A stretch of DNA of 64,000 nt from Occultella gossypii (GCF_019947135.1 NZ_JAGSHT010000002.1:372001-436000), one strand, 5' to 3'; shown: positions 18,076 through 26,674, counted from the stretch's first letter. The notes: generated from the letters alone by a model not told the origin. Numbers and translations: made by a program.

Positions 18076-18235
18076 CGCCACGAGGCTACTCCCGGGCTGG
18101 ACCTCGCTGCCGCCCGATCCCCTCCGAAAGTAGGTAGCGAGGGCGAGGACGGCCTGCGCACCCTGGACGGGCAGGACCGGGTGGTCGCGCAGAAGGGGAT
18201 CACCGGGAACATCCGAACATCGGAGGGAGCGAACC

Positions 18236-18613
18236 ATGCGAAAGACGACACACAGAGCAGCAACGGGAACGATCGCAGCGGCAGGCCTGGCAGCGGTGGC
18301 GGCCTTCACGGCCGCACCGGCGAGCGCGGCGGACTACTGCCTCGAGGTCGAAGCGGCCACGGCCTGCTTCGAGAGCGACGGGGACATCTTCGCGCTCTCC
18401 GACACCCAGGTGGACGGGCTGACCCCGATCCTGCAGTGGGAGACCGAGTACGGACGGGCCGGCGAGGTCGTGTTCTCCGGCAGCAGCACCTGGGAGGTAC
18501 GCAACTACAACTTCGCCGAGCAGCACGACGTGTACTTCCGGATCGTGTTGATCGATGGCACCGGGGACGTCGTGGACGGCACGTCATGGGAGGGGGCACC
18601 GATCGGCGCCTGA
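18236..18613 (+). CDS. Small secreted protein of unknown function
   Basis: 125 residues with a clear Sec signal peptide: basic MRKTTHR, hydrophobic core GTIAAAGLAAVAAF, and cleavage after APASA (about residue 31). The mature part is about 94 residues, acidic, with two cysteines (DYCLEV and ATACFE) that could form a disulfide, followed by beta-rich sequence (GEVVFSGSSTWEVRNYNF, VYFRIVLIDGTGDVVDG). A strong GGAGG precedes the ATG. I do not recognise the family. It is probably exported to the cell surface or medium. Confidence 0.75.
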   Translation: MRKTTHRAATGTIAAAGLAAVAAFTAAPASAADYCLEVEAATACFESDGDIFALSDTQVDGLTPILQWETEYGRAGEVVFSGSSTWEVRNYNFAEQHDVYFRIVLIDGTGDVVDGTSWEGAPIGA

Positions 18614-18729
18614 CCCGTTCGCTACGGACCTGCCGGGGTGTCGCTCGGATGTCGAGAGTGCGACGCTGTCTCCGTCCCAGGTACACCAGCGGCCATGAAC
18701 GGGCCGCCCGACGACGGAGGAGGACCACC

Positions 18730-19254
18730 ATGACGAGTCCACGGATCATGCAACCGAACGAGATCACCGAGGTGCTGGACCGACCGATCAGTCAGGAGCT
18801 GCTGGCCCGCGACCTGACCCGCCTGGCGTACGTCGCGAAGGACGGTACACCCCGCAATGTCCCGATCGCGTTCACCTGGAACGGCGCGGAGATCGTCATC
18901 TGCACGACGAAGAACGCACCGAAGATCCCGGCCCTGCGCAACAACCCGGCGGTGGCCCTGACGATCGACACCGAGGTGCACCCACCGAAGATCCTGCTCA
19001 TCCGCGGGCTCGCCGAGCTGGACTTCGTCGATGGCATCCCGGACGAGTACCTGCGGGCGACCAGCACCTACGAGATGACCGCCGAGCAACGGGTCGAGTG
19101 GGAGGCGGAGGTACGTTCGCTCTATCGCGACGGCATGGTCCGGATCGTCGTGACCCCGAACTGGGTGAAGCTGATCGACTTCGAGACGACGCTGCCGAGC
19201 GCGGTCGAGGAACTGGTCCGACAGCGCGCGGAACGTCAGGCGGAGGACGCCTGA
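18730..19254 (+). CDS. Pyridoxamine 5'-phosphate oxidase-fold flavin/F420-type protein
   Basis: 174 residues from the ATG at 18730, with GGAGGAGG just upstream. The split-barrel PPOX fold shows in LTRLAYVAKDGTPRNVPIAFTWNG, KIPALRNNPAVALTIDT and LLIRGLAELDFVDGIPDEY. These proteins bind FMN, F420 or haem; F420-dependent members are common in actinobacteria. True PdxH residues are not complete, so vitamin B6 synthesis is unlikely. The VRIVVTPNWVKLIDF strand closes the barrel. It follows the secreted-protein gene by 116 bp in the same direction. Confidence 0.85.
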   Translation: MTSPRIMQPNEITEVLDRPISQELLARDLTRLAYVAKDGTPRNVPIAFTWNGAEIVICTTKNAPKIPALRNNPAVALTIDTEVHPPKILLIRGLAELDFVDGIPDEYLRATSTYEMTAEQRVEWEAEVRSLYRDGMVRIVVTPNWVKLIDFETTLPSAVEELVRQRAERQAEDA

Positions 19255-19419
19255 GGGCCCGCTCCACAGCGGTGGCGACTGCGGCTCGCCGTTGGTGTTT
19301 CGGCATCCCAGGCCATCCCGACGATCTCCGGTCGAGCCGAGCGACGAAGGCCAGGTGCGTGTCCTGATGAACGGTACACCAGATCGCGAGTTCCGCCGTG
19401 AACTCCTCAGCCGACGGCT

Positions 19420-20214
19420 ATGTTCTGTGTCGTGGCTGCGTCAGATGGACCTCAGCACCCGACGAGTCCTCACCGGGCACGTGGTGCGGACTCGGGCCAG
19501 GCATGGCTGGAGCTCGCGCCGGACTACGAACGGGCCCGAACAAAGGAGGATTCGCTGGATCGGTTGGTCGAGTGGCCAGCGCAGCGAGACATTCTGGGCG
19601 ATGTCACCGGGCGGTCGGTGCTCGATCTCGGTTGCGGCAACGGCGGCAAGCTCTCCGAGTTGGTTCGAGACGGTGCAACCGACTCGGTCGGTGTCGACAT
19701 CAGTGGCAACTTCCTCAGCGCCCAGCTTCCTGGTCTGGAACTCATTCAAGGCGATCTCTCCGAGTTGGATTCTGTGCCCGGGCTTGCCGGCCGCACGTTC
19801 GAGCGGATCCTGTTCCTGCAGTCCTTCGGCTACGCCAAGGATCCAGTTCGCACCCTGCAGGTAGCGCGGGGGATGTTGGCTGACGACGGATTCATCCTGC
19901 TGACGAGGACGCAACCGATCCGATACGCCCTCGAACGGGCGGCGAAGAACGGGACCTCATTGGGGGAGGAGTACTTCTCGACCGCCCAGTTCTCCTACGT
20001 CAGCGGCTGGAACGACGAGATCGCCCTCACCAAGCGGCCCTACACGATCTCCGATCTGATCAATGTGTTCAGTGCGGCAGGGCTGTGGATCGAGTCCGCG
20101 ACCGAGCCTCAACTCTCCGAGGACGCCCGACGCCGCTATCCGCACAAGCAGGCGTGGATGAACAAGAACCTCGGCATCCTGATCTTCAAGCTCCGGCCGC
20201 ATCCCGGCCCGTAG
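19420..20214 (+). CDS. Class I SAM-dependent methyltransferase
   Basis: 264 residues from ATG 19420; a GTG four codons later is an equally possible start. The SAM motif SVLDLGCGNGGKLSEL lies near residue 66, followed by GVDISGNFL. An acidic QGDLSELDSVPGL loop and ERILFLQSFGYAKDPVRTLQ (motif II) follow, then MLADDGFILLTRTQPIRYALE. The long C-terminal part (EEYFSTAQFSYVSGWNDEI, PYTISDLINVF) resembles methyltransferases that act on small natural-product-like molecules. No pathway partner is nearby. Codon use is slightly less GC-biased than the neighbours, for example AACTCATTCAAGG near 19740, which may hint at transfer. Confidence 0.87.
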   Translation: MFCVVAASDGPQHPTSPHRARGADSGQAWLELAPDYERARTKEDSLDRLVEWPAQRDILGDVTGRSVLDLGCGNGGKLSELVRDGATDSVGVDISGNFLSAQLPGLELIQGDLSELDSVPGLAGRTFERILFLQSFGYAKDPVRTLQVARGMLADDGFILLTRTQPIRYALERAAKNGTSLGEEYFSTAQFSYVSGWNDEIALTKRPYTISDLINVFSAAGLWIESATEPQLSEDARRRYPHKQAWMNKNLGILIFKLRPHPGP

Positions 20215-20232
20215 CCGCATCTTGAGCGCCCG

Positions 20233-20535
20233 CTAGCGGAGTGCAGGATCGCAGTGAGGCGCCGATCGGTCGGTCGGCGGGGAGGGGCGCCCGAAGGAGG
20301 GACCTTTCGTGATCTGGCCAGCCGGCGCTCTCGCGGCCGGTCGACCGGCAGCCTGATGATTGATGTCGTTGCGGTCATCGGAGATGCCGCCGGCAGATTC
20401 TGGGGGTTTGTGCCAAGCGGCTGTCGTGGATCGCGCCCACCGCTCGACGTCTCCGGAGAGCAGTCGGTCGGTCAGCCAGCCGACCGCGATGAACACGCCG
20501 ATCGCAGACACCGAGATGAGTACCTGGAGCACCAT
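20233..20535 (-). CDS. Doubtful small membrane protein
   Basis: A 100-residue frame from the ATG at 20535. One convincing membrane helix lies near the start (VLQVLISVSAIGVFIAVGWLTD). A hydrophilic Pro/Ala/Gly-rich tail follows. There is no clear ribosome-binding site and no known family. It would be divergent from the GlxA-type regulator, which makes it a plausible target or partner, but it may be chance coding in the 392-bp gap between 20215 and 20606. Confidence 0.3.
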   Translation of the reverse strand: MVLQVLISVSAIGVFIAVGWLTDRLLSGDVERWARSTTAAWHKPPESAGGISDDRNDINHQAAGRPAARAPAGQITKGPSFGRPSPPTDRSAPHCDPALR

Positions 20536-20577
20536 GCCTCTCAGTGTCAAGAGACCCGCCCCGGCGCACCAGTGGCA

Positions 20578-20605
20578 GCAATGTCACTATTCGATAGATT
20601 ATTGC
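20578..20605. promoter_or_regulatory. AT-rich near-palindrome at the start of the GlxA-type gene
   Basis: Outer arms GCAAT/ATTGC and inner arms CTAT/ATAG surround TCG, ending one base before the ATG at 20607. It is the most AT-rich spot nearby. Its position over the translation start suggests an autoregulatory operator or the promoter -10 region. Confidence 0.4.
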
Positions 20606-20606
20606 C

Positions 20607-21620
20607 ATGGGTGAATCTGGCTCACGTCGACATCGTGTCGCAGTCCTGGCTTTCGACCGGGTGCACAGCTTCGACCTGGCGATGCCGCTCCAGGTGTTCA
20701 CCACGGCCCACGGAGCCAAGAAGGCACCTGGTGAACTCTTCGGCGACCGGCTCTACGACGTGATGGTCTGCGGCGACGGTGAAGGGCTCGCCATCACCGG
20801 TGTCGGCGACATCGAGATGTACCGCTACACGCCCGCTCGGCCGTTGGCCGATGCGCTGGATGCCGACACGATCGTGGTGATCGGCAGGCCGCGCCTGCAG
20901 GACCCGCCGGAGTCGGTGCTCGCGCTACTCAGGGAGGCGCACCGACGAGAGATCAGGATCGCCTCGATCAGCGCCGGCGGCGGCCAGGTCATGGCTGCTG
21001 CCGGACTGCTCGATGGACGTCGGATCGCCACCCACTGGTCCCGCGCCGACGTGTTCGCCGCGCAGTTTCCCGAGGTCGTGGTCGACGTCGACGTGCTGTA
21101 CGTCGACCACGGCGACGTCCTCACGTGCGCGGGGGGAGCCAGCGGCATCGACCTCTGCCTGCACATGATCCGTGAGGACTTCGGTGCGGCAGCCGCGGCC
21201 GAGGTGGCCCGCCACATGGTGGTGCCGCCGCAACGGAGCGGTGGGCAGAAGCCGTACGTCGTGCACCCCGAACCAGAGGACGATCGCGGCGTGCTGGAGC
21301 CGACCCTGCGGTGGCTACGGGGTCGTCTGGACCAACCGGTGACGTTGACGCAGATCGCCGCCCGGATAGGCGCCAGCCCGCGGACAGCGAATCGGATGTT
21401 CAAGGAACAGACCGGCACGACGCCGGTGCAGTGGCTGCTGCGCCAGCGCGTGACTCACGCGCAAGAACTGTTGGAGACCACGGACCTGCCGATCGAGTCG
21501 ATCGCCTCGCATTGTGGATTCGGTACGGCGATATCGATGCGACAGCATTTCGCCCGCCACGCCGGGACCTCACCAATGGCGTACCGACGCACCTTTCGGG
21601 CCCCTGACTCGGCGTCGTGA
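20607..21620 (+). CDS. GlxA-family regulator: DJ-1/PfpI-like domain plus AraC HTH
   Basis: 337 residues. The N-terminal class I glutamine-amidotransferase-like (DJ-1/PfpI) domain spans residues ~10-190, with VAVLAFDRVHSFDLAMPLQVF and a nucleophile-elbow position reading IASISAGGGQVMAAAG. The elbow cysteine of enzymatic members is Ser here, so the domain is likely a sensor. The C-terminal AraC domain with two HTH motifs (~225-330) shows VTLTQIAARIGASPRTANRMFKE and PIESIASHCGFGTAISMRQHFARHAGTSPMAYRR. Such regulators often activate neighbouring catabolic genes; no obvious target is adjacent. A palindrome overlaps its start. Confidence 0.9.
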   Translation: MGESGSRRHRVAVLAFDRVHSFDLAMPLQVFTTAHGAKKAPGELFGDRLYDVMVCGDGEGLAITGVGDIEMYRYTPARPLADALDADTIVVIGRPRLQDPPESVLALLREAHRREIRIASISAGGGQVMAAAGLLDGRRIATHWSRADVFAAQFPEVVVDVDVLYVDHGDVLTCAGGASGIDLCLHMIREDFGAAAAAEVARHMVVPPQRSGGQKPYVVHPEPEDDRGVLEPTLRWLRGRLDQPVTLTQIAARIGASPRTANRMFKEQTGTTPVQWLLRQRVTHAQELLETTDLPIESIASHCGFGTAISMRQHFARHAGTSPMAYRRTFRAPDSAS

Positions 21621-21661
21621 CGGGTTTGCGGATCAGGTTCAGTCATTGCGGTTGGGCAAGG

Positions 21662-22243
21662 TCAGGCCGGCTGGACCGTCCGACGCATGACCGTGTTCTT
21701 CAACCCCTTGGCGCGGACGAACTCGAAGCCGGCTTGCTCGTACATCGCGCGTGTTCCGTTGTAGACGAACGAGTTGCTCATCCTCTTCTCACCGATCTCG
21801 TGCGGGTAACCCTCGACCACACCGCCACCCTGCGCTGCGATCAGATCGAGCGCACCGGCCAGAGCCTCCTTGGCGTAGCCCAGCCTGCGGTAACGCTTGT
21901 CGACGAATATGCAGGTGATGCGGTAGTCGGGAATGACGTCGGCCTCGGCAAGGTACTGCTTGCGGTGATGGATGTTCGGCAACTCATCCGGAGTGCCGTA
22001 CTCGGCCCAGGCGACCGCCTCATCGTCGACCATCACCAGCGCAGCATGGGCCTGGTCGGTTTCGACGAGCCGCTTCTTCAGCTTGCGGCTGCCCTCGTAG
22101 CCTGGCTCCCGCTCGGAACAGTCGGGGTGGAAGTAGGTGCACCAGCAGCCGCCGAAGATCCCGTTGTGACGCTCCACCAGGGCAGCGAACGCGTTCCACG
22201 TGTGAACAGTCAAGGGCTCGATCGTGTACTCATCCATCACCAT
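21662..22243 (-). CDS. GNAT-family N-acetyltransferase
   Basis: 193 residues from the ATG at 22243 (MVMDEYTIEPLTVHTWNAF); an ATG two codons later is possible. The acetyl-CoA-binding part reads RITCIFVDKRYRRLGYAKEALAGALDLI (about residues 110-137), and a late MYEQAGFEFVRAKG closes the fold. The early FGGCWCTYFHPDC segment, rich in Cys and aromatic residues, is typical of a GNAT subgroup also seen near resistance genes. The substrate is unknown. Convergent with the GlxA-type gene. Confidence 0.85.
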   Translation of the reverse strand: MVMDEYTIEPLTVHTWNAFAALVERHNGIFGGCWCTYFHPDCSEREPGYEGSRKLKKRLVETDQAHAALVMVDDEAVAWAEYGTPDELPNIHHRKQYLAEADVIPDYRITCIFVDKRYRRLGYAKEALAGALDLIAAQGGGVVEGYPHEIGEKRMSNSFVYNGTRAMYEQAGFEFVRAKGLKNTVMRRTVQPA

Positions 22244-22637
22244 GCCGCCAATCGAAGCACGTTGGACGGACGATCTACGTCCGCATCGTCGGCGCGCGCC
22301 GACTCGCTGCATGCTTGAACAGGTCAGATGCCCGCCGACGCCGGGAGATAGAGGGGGAGGGGTCCCAAGGCGGAGCCTCTGATGTCCTGTCGCATGGAGG
22401 ATGGCATCTGCTAACTGCGGGATGCCAAATGTCTGCGATTAGTAGGCGGCAGGGCCGTCTCATGCGCCTTGGCATCTCCGTACGCGGGCGTGCCCCAAGG
22501 CGGAGGCGCAGCCTCCCCCGGCAGCTGCTCCGATAGCAACGGGGGAGTGGCTTACTACAAAGCTGGTCGATATGCGCGCGAGCCGTTGTGTGACGCCATG
22601 GGGGTCGCAGCAAGCGGCGGCGGTAGCCTTTGCGGCG
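22244..22637. other. 394-bp gap with repeats, no convincing gene
   Basis: No frame here looks coding. It holds a 12-bp direct repeat CCCAAGGCGGAG at 22364-22375 and 22494-22505, each followed by an AGCCTC-like hairpin arm. It also has a stem TGGCATC/GATGCCA (22402-22408, 22421-22427) and a stem GGAGGC-gca-GCCTCC (22502-22516). The composition is less regular than the flanks. It could hold the terminator region of the two-component system or decayed sequence. Confidence 0.5.
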
Positions 22638-23285
22638 TCAGATGCGGCCGGTCTCGTGGGCCCACATGGCGACCTCGACACGGTTTCGGGCGCCGACCTT
22701 TCGCATGAGGCTGGCGAGGTGGGCTTTGACGGTGCTTGGGGTGATGTAGAGCGCGCTAGCGATCTCATTGTTGGTGCGGCCTTGGGCTACCGGCACGAGG
22801 ACTTCCTCTTCGCGGGCGGTGAGCGGTTCTATCGGCTGCCTCGGTGGCGAGGTCTGTGCGTGGGCGAACGCTGCGAGCAGTCGGACAGTCACGCTGGGTG
22901 CGATCAGTGCGTCTCCGTCGGCGGCGGCGTGGATGGCCTGCGTCAGCAGGGCGGGTCCGGCGTCCTTGAGCAGGAACCCACGGGCGCCGGCTTTGAGCGC
23001 CCCGTGGACATACTCGTCGAGGTCGAAGGTGGTGATGACCACGATCGGCAGGGGGTCGGTGACGTCGGGGCCGGCGAGGCGTCGGGTGGCTTCGATGCCG
23101 TCCATCAGCGGCATTCGGATGTCGAACAAGCCGACGTCGGGGCGCAGCTGGTGCGCCAGGCGGACTGCCTCGCGCCCGTCGGCGGCCGCACCGACCACTT
23201 CGATGTCGGGTTGGGCGTCGAGCAGCATCGTCAGCCCGGTGCGCACGATGGGCTGGTCGTCGGCGATGAGTACCCTGATGCTCAT
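22638..23285 (-). CDS. NarL/LuxR-type response regulator
   Basis: 215 residues. The receiver domain (1-120) has acidic Asp9-Asp10, phospho-acceptor Asp55 in GLFDIRMPLMDG, and the conserved Lys in FLLKDAGP. The C-terminal LuxR HTH (~152-212) reads LTAREEEVLVPVAQGRTNNEI and STVKAHLASLMRKVGARNR. It overlaps the upstream histidine-kinase gene by 4 bp (ATGA), so the two form a co-translated two-component pair. Targets and signal are unknown; the DUF6326 membrane-protein gene across the divergent gap is the nearest candidate. Confidence 0.95.
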   Translation of the reverse strand: MSIRVLIADDQPIVRTGLTMLLDAQPDIEVVGAAADGREAVRLAHQLRPDVGLFDIRMPLMDGIEATRRLAGPDVTDPLPIVVITTFDLDEYVHGALKAGARGFLLKDAGPALLTQAIHAAADGDALIAPSVTVRLLAAFAHAQTSPPRQPIEPLTAREEEVLVPVAQGRTNNEIASALYITPSTVKAHLASLMRKVGARNRVEVAMWAHETGRI

Positions 23286-24430
23286 CGTGACGTCCCGGTT
23301 CGGGGCAGGACCGCCTCTACCCGCCAGCCACGCTCGGCGGCGGGACCCGCGTGGAAGGTGCCGCCGAGTAGTGAAGCGCGCTCCTGCATGCCCACGAGGC
23401 CGTAGCCTGCTGGGGCGCGGCCGCCTGCGGGGGAGCCGTCGTCGTGGATGGTCAGCCGTACCCGGTCGTCGTCACCTGTGACGGCGACGGTGACCTGGGT
23501 CGCGTGGCGGGCGTGCCGTCGAGCGTTGGTGATGGACTCCTGGGCCAGGCGGTAGATCGCGGCCCCGACCGCCGGGCTGAGGTCGTCGAGCTCACCGGAG
23601 AGCGTCACCTCGACGCAGGGACGCGTCTGGCCATCGGTGGCGAGCTGTTCGACCTCGGCCACGCCGGGCTGCGGCGCGAATTCGGTGTCCTGCGTGGCGC
23701 GGAGCACGCCGACGATGGCGCGTAGCTCGGTGAGGGTGCGGGTCGCCGCGTCCTCGATGATGGTCAGGGCCTCGATGGCACGCTCGGGGTGGGAGGCCGC
23801 GATGGCACGTCCTGCTTGGGCCTGGATTGCGATGCCCGAGACGTGGTGGGCGACGGTGTCGTGGAGTTCACGAGCGAGTTGTTCCCGTTCGCGGGCCTTG
23901 GCCTGGTCGATGTCGCGGATACGGATCTTCGCGCGATAGCGGATCGCGGCGCCGAGCGCGGCCGCGAACAGGAAGAACGCGTACCCTGCGACCGCCTCCG
24001 CCAAGCTGGTGGGGTCGGCGCCGTGGGTGGTGATGGCCAGCCAGACCAGAATGACGCCGAGTCCGCTTGCGGCTTCCCGACCGGAGCCCCACCGGAACAG
24101 GGCGTAGGCCAGGATCAGCACCGCCAAGATGCTGTCCAGCAGGGGGCCTTGCGCCCCGGTGAGAACTCTGACGACGTCGACGATCGTCAACGTGCCGAAG
24201 GAGACCGCAACCGCGACGAGCGGGTGCGTGCGTCGCCACAGCAGGGGGCCGAGGACCGCGAGCGCCGCAAGCAGCAGCAGCGGGCGCGGCGCCAGGTCCT
24301 CGCGAAGAACCACTTCCACCACGGACCAGCAGACCAGTACTGCCACCAAAGCCCAGTCCCGCGGCCCCCGGGCCTGGGCATTCGTGGGTCGCGGTTCGGC
24401 CCACAGCGAACGGAGTGCGTTGGTGGCCAT
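23282..24430 (-). CDS. NarL-type sensor histidine kinase (HisKA_3)
   Basis: 382 residues. The N-terminal half carries about five to six membrane helices (for example ALVAVLVCWSVVEVVL, LLLLAALAVLGPLLW and ILAVLILAYALF) without a large periplasmic domain, so it senses within or near the membrane. The dimerisation box ARELHDTVAHHVSG contains the phosphorylated His190. The ATPase region shows RLAQESITNARRHA (N box), LTIHDDGSP (G1) and GYGLVGMQERASLLGG (G2). It partners with the response regulator 4 bp downstream and is divergent from the DUF6326 gene. Confidence 0.95.
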   Translation of the reverse strand: MATNALRSLWAEPRPTNAQARGPRDWALVAVLVCWSVVEVVLREDLAPRPLLLLAALAVLGPLLWRRTHPLVAVAVSFGTLTIVDVVRVLTGAQGPLLDSILAVLILAYALFRWGSGREAASGLGVILVWLAITTHGADPTSLAEAVAGYAFFLFAAALGAAIRYRAKIRIRDIDQAKAREREQLARELHDTVAHHVSGIAIQAQAGRAIAASHPERAIEALTIIEDAATRTLTELRAIVGVLRATQDTEFAPQPGVAEVEQLATDGQTRPCVEVTLSGELDDLSPAVGAAIYRLAQESITNARRHARHATQVTVAVTGDDDRVRLTIHDDGSPAGGRAPAGYGLVGMQERASLLGGTFHAGPAAERGWRVEAVLPRTGTSR

Positions 24431-24591
24431 CTGATCAGCCTAGGCAGCCCCGCGTCTCGGCGTATCCGCCGAAAGTACAAGAGCTCGGCTGTGCCAACGG
24501 CCAGGTCGCATCAGGCTCCGGGGCTGATGTACCCGCCGCCGGCATCCGTGAGGGTGGAAGCGCCCACCCGAACAAGCCAAGGAGCATGGTG

Positions 24592-25062
24592 ATGAGAACA
24601 CCTCGATCCCACACAGCACCAGAGAATCCGCCGTCTCAGAGCACGCTGAAAGATCTGCGCATGCCCGTGCAGGCCAAACTCGCAGCAGCATGGACCAGTT
24701 TCATGTTCCTCTACATCTACGTCGACTACCTCGCGCTGTACAAGCCCGGCGCCGTCGACGACATCCTGGCCGGCATCGTCCACGAGTTCGACCTCGGCCC
24801 AACCTTTGTCGCCAGTGCGCTCACGCTCATGGCCATCCCGATCCTCATGATCCTGCTCTCCACGACGCTGCCCGCCCGTGTCAACCGCACCATCAACCTC
24901 GTCGTAGCAGCGCTCTACATCCCCGTCTCGATTTACAACGCGGTAGGGGAGTCCTGGACCTACTTGTACTTCTACGGCCTCTCCATCGGACTCGAGGTGC
25001 TGCTCCTGGCCTTCATCCTGCGCTGCGCCTGGACCTGGCCACTCCGCACTGAACTGACATAA
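24592..25062 (+). CDS. DUF6326-like membrane protein
   Basis: 156 residues from the ATG at 24592, which sits seven bases after AAGGAG; an ATG at 24586 is too close to that site. About four transmembrane helices are seen: AAAWTSFMFLYIYVDYLAL, FVASALTLMAIPILMILLS, TINLVVAALYIPVSIYNAV and YGLSIGLEVLLLAFILRC. The segment LKDLRMPVQAKLAAAWTS resembles DUF6326 proteins; I assign the name from memory. Divergent from the two-component system, which may control it. Its stop codon lies inside a palindrome, and its last 91 bases are antisense to the VOC gene. Confidence 0.75.
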   Translation: MRTPRSHTAPENPPSQSTLKDLRMPVQAKLAAAWTSFMFLYIYVDYLALYKPGAVDDILAGIVHEFDLGPTFVASALTLMAIPILMILLSTTLPARVNRTINLVVAALYIPVSIYNAVGESWTYLYFYGLSIGLEVLLLAFILRCAWTWPLRTELT

Positions 25063-25481
25063 TGTACATTATCGGCGTAGCCCGAGTGGACCAGAAGTGG
25101 ATGCAAGCTGCAACGCTCGCTCGTGCCGATGAGCTGGCTGGTCAAGTCCCGAGTGGGCCAGGCGATCACGCAGAACAGGTTGCCGTCGGGATCAGCCAGG
25201 ACGACGAAATCGGCATCGTCGGGATAGTCCCAATCCACCCTCCGAGCGCCGAGCGAGATCAGGCGGTCGACCTGTGCCCGTTGATCGGCCTCGTCGTCGG
25301 CCCAGAGATCGAGGTGGGTTCTGTCTTCGCCGTCTAGGTGGAGCCGAGTGCCACCAGAACCCTCGGGCGCCAAGAACGCCGGGTTGTGCGGTTGCCTCGT
25401 GTACCCGAGTGCTGCCGACCAGAACGCCCCGGCCCGGTCGACGTCCGACACGTTCATCACGACGGCTCCGATTCTCAGCAT
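24972..25481 (-). CDS. VOC (glyoxalase-like) protein with an odd antisense tail
   Basis: 169 residues. The VOC core is residues 1-112: LRIGAVVMNVSDVDRAGAFWSAALGY, TRLHLDGEDRTHLDLWADD and VLADPDGNLFCVIAWP. That is where family members normally end. The last ~57 residues (from about 113) are low in pattern, and about the last 30 are read from the opposite strand of the DUF6326 gene. This looks like read-through after loss of the original stop, or a rearrangement. The core is probably functional; the substrate is unknown. Confidence 0.75.
   Translation of the reverse strand: MLRIGAVVMNVSDVDRAGAFWSAALGYTRQPHNPAFLAPEGSGGTRLHLDGEDRTHLDLWADDEADQRAQVDRLISLGARRVDWDYPDDADFVVLADPDGNLFCVIAWPTRDLTSQLIGTSERCSLHPLLVHSGYADNVHYVSSVRSGQVQAQRRMKARSSTSSPMERP
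25059..25072. repeat. Perfect 14-bp palindrome ATAATGTACATTAT
   Basis: It spans the TAA stop of the DUF6326-like gene and lies inside the VOC reading frame. It is strikingly AT-rich for this genome and has the shape of a TetR-type or similar operator, although no such regulator gene is beside it. Confidence 0.6.
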
Positions 25482-25572
25482 GGATCAAGCCTGACGCGTC
25501 GGGGGCGACTCGTCCAGTGATCTGCGGCAGATGCTGCCCTGTCGCTGGCTCCCGCGCTCCAGGTCGACACCA

Positions 25573-25974
25573 TCACGCGTGCCAGCTGACCCTGACGGCC
25601 GGCTCCGTGCCGTGGCGCTGTCGGTAGGCATTGACGATCTCGTCCTCGGCGACCTGCTCGCCGGCGGCGACACGGCCGAGGAAGGGCACCACCCACAGCG
25701 CGCCGGCCTGCGCGAAGGCCTGCTCCCATCGTTGCTGCAAGCCACCGGACTCCGTGAGGACCTCCTCCAGCCACATGGCGCCCCCAGACCCGAGATGGCC
25801 GCTGCCCTCGGAGATGGTCACGACGGGCTCCGCACCACCCAGCCACAGGCCGACCACGACGGGCTCCTTGAGATGCCCCATGTTCGAGGCGACTCCCCTC
25901 GGCTTCGGACTGCTAGCGAGCGTGATGACGCGCGCGCCTGCGGGGAGGTACGGGGATGGGCGCGCCGTGCTCAT
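25573..25974 (-). CDS. Hypothetical protein, unrecognised
   Basis: 133 residues. No family recognised. The middle reads as genuine soluble protein: PVVVGLWLGGAEPVVTI, a glycine-rich SGHLGSGGAMWLEEVL, QQRWEQAFAQAGALWVVPFLGRV and AEDEIVNAYRQRHG. The start is uncertain: GGAGG abuts the ATG at 25974 directly, which is too close to act on it. The opposite-strand frame over the same DNA has poorer composition. Confidence 0.45.
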   Translation of the reverse strand: MSTARPSPYLPAGARVITLASSPKPRGVASNMGHLKEPVVVGLWLGGAEPVVTISEGSGHLGSGGAMWLEEVLTESGGLQQRWEQAFAQAGALWVVPFLGRVAAGEQVAEDEIVNAYRQRHGTEPAVRVSWHA

Positions 25975-26132
25975 CCTCCGCAGATCTGGTTGATGACCTC
26001 GTCCGACGGCTTCTTCGACTGCTGGAACCCAGGCACGACGCCATTATCGCCGTTGAGACATGACCGAGTACACCTCAGGTCACGTCCTGCCGGACCGTCC
26101 TGCATGCGGCGACCATCGATAGCCTGCCGTGT

Positions 26133-26549
26133 GTGACCGCCGTGGACCTGATCGTGCTCCGGGAGGCCGTCGAAGCGTCGTGGAGTCGCCGGACGTCGTA
26201 CCGCGGCGTCTGGGACGAGCGAAATCCTGCGCTCGGACAGTGCTATCCGACGGCGCGCGTCGTCCAGCACTTCTTGCCGGCCGCCGACATCGTCAGGGGC
26301 TCGGTGTGGACCGGCGTCAGGCAGGAGGTCCACTTCTGGAACGAACTCTGTGTTGGGCTTGACCTGATGGCGATCGACCTCACCTGGCAGCAGTTTCCGC
26401 CCGGTTCTGTCGTGGCGTCTCGACAGACGCTGAACCGGCTCGAGTTGGGCGACACGCCGCCGACCGTCGCCAGGTGCGACCGGCTGCTGACCGCTGTCAA
26501 CGCCCGCCTGAACCAGATCGTCACCAGCGAGAACCCTGCGACTACTTGA
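26133..26549 (+). CDS. YunG-like protein
   Basis: 138 residues from GTG 26133. The pattern LREAVEASWSRRTSY, then NPALGQCYPTARVVQHFLPAADIVRGSV, HFWNELCVGLDLMAIDLTWQQF, matches the YunG-type family. Members keep a GQC-x-TA motif and an HFWN-x-L motif that could form a Cys/His/Asp site like small papain-fold enzymes, but activity is not established. Located alone between unrelated genes. Confidence 0.65.
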   Translation: MTAVDLIVLREAVEASWSRRTSYRGVWDERNPALGQCYPTARVVQHFLPAADIVRGSVWTGVRQEVHFWNELCVGLDLMAIDLTWQQFPPGSVVASRQTLNRLELGDTPPTVARCDRLLTAVNARLNQIVTSENPATT

Positions 26550-26674
26550 TGAAGCCTCGATAACAATCGCCGGTCACGGCAGCGAGAAGCCGAGCGGCTT
26601 CACCCGCAGTTCGGTCGAAACTTCCCGGACCTCTCCCCCGATCTGGCTCGACGGCTCCGCCTACCCTTGGGAGC

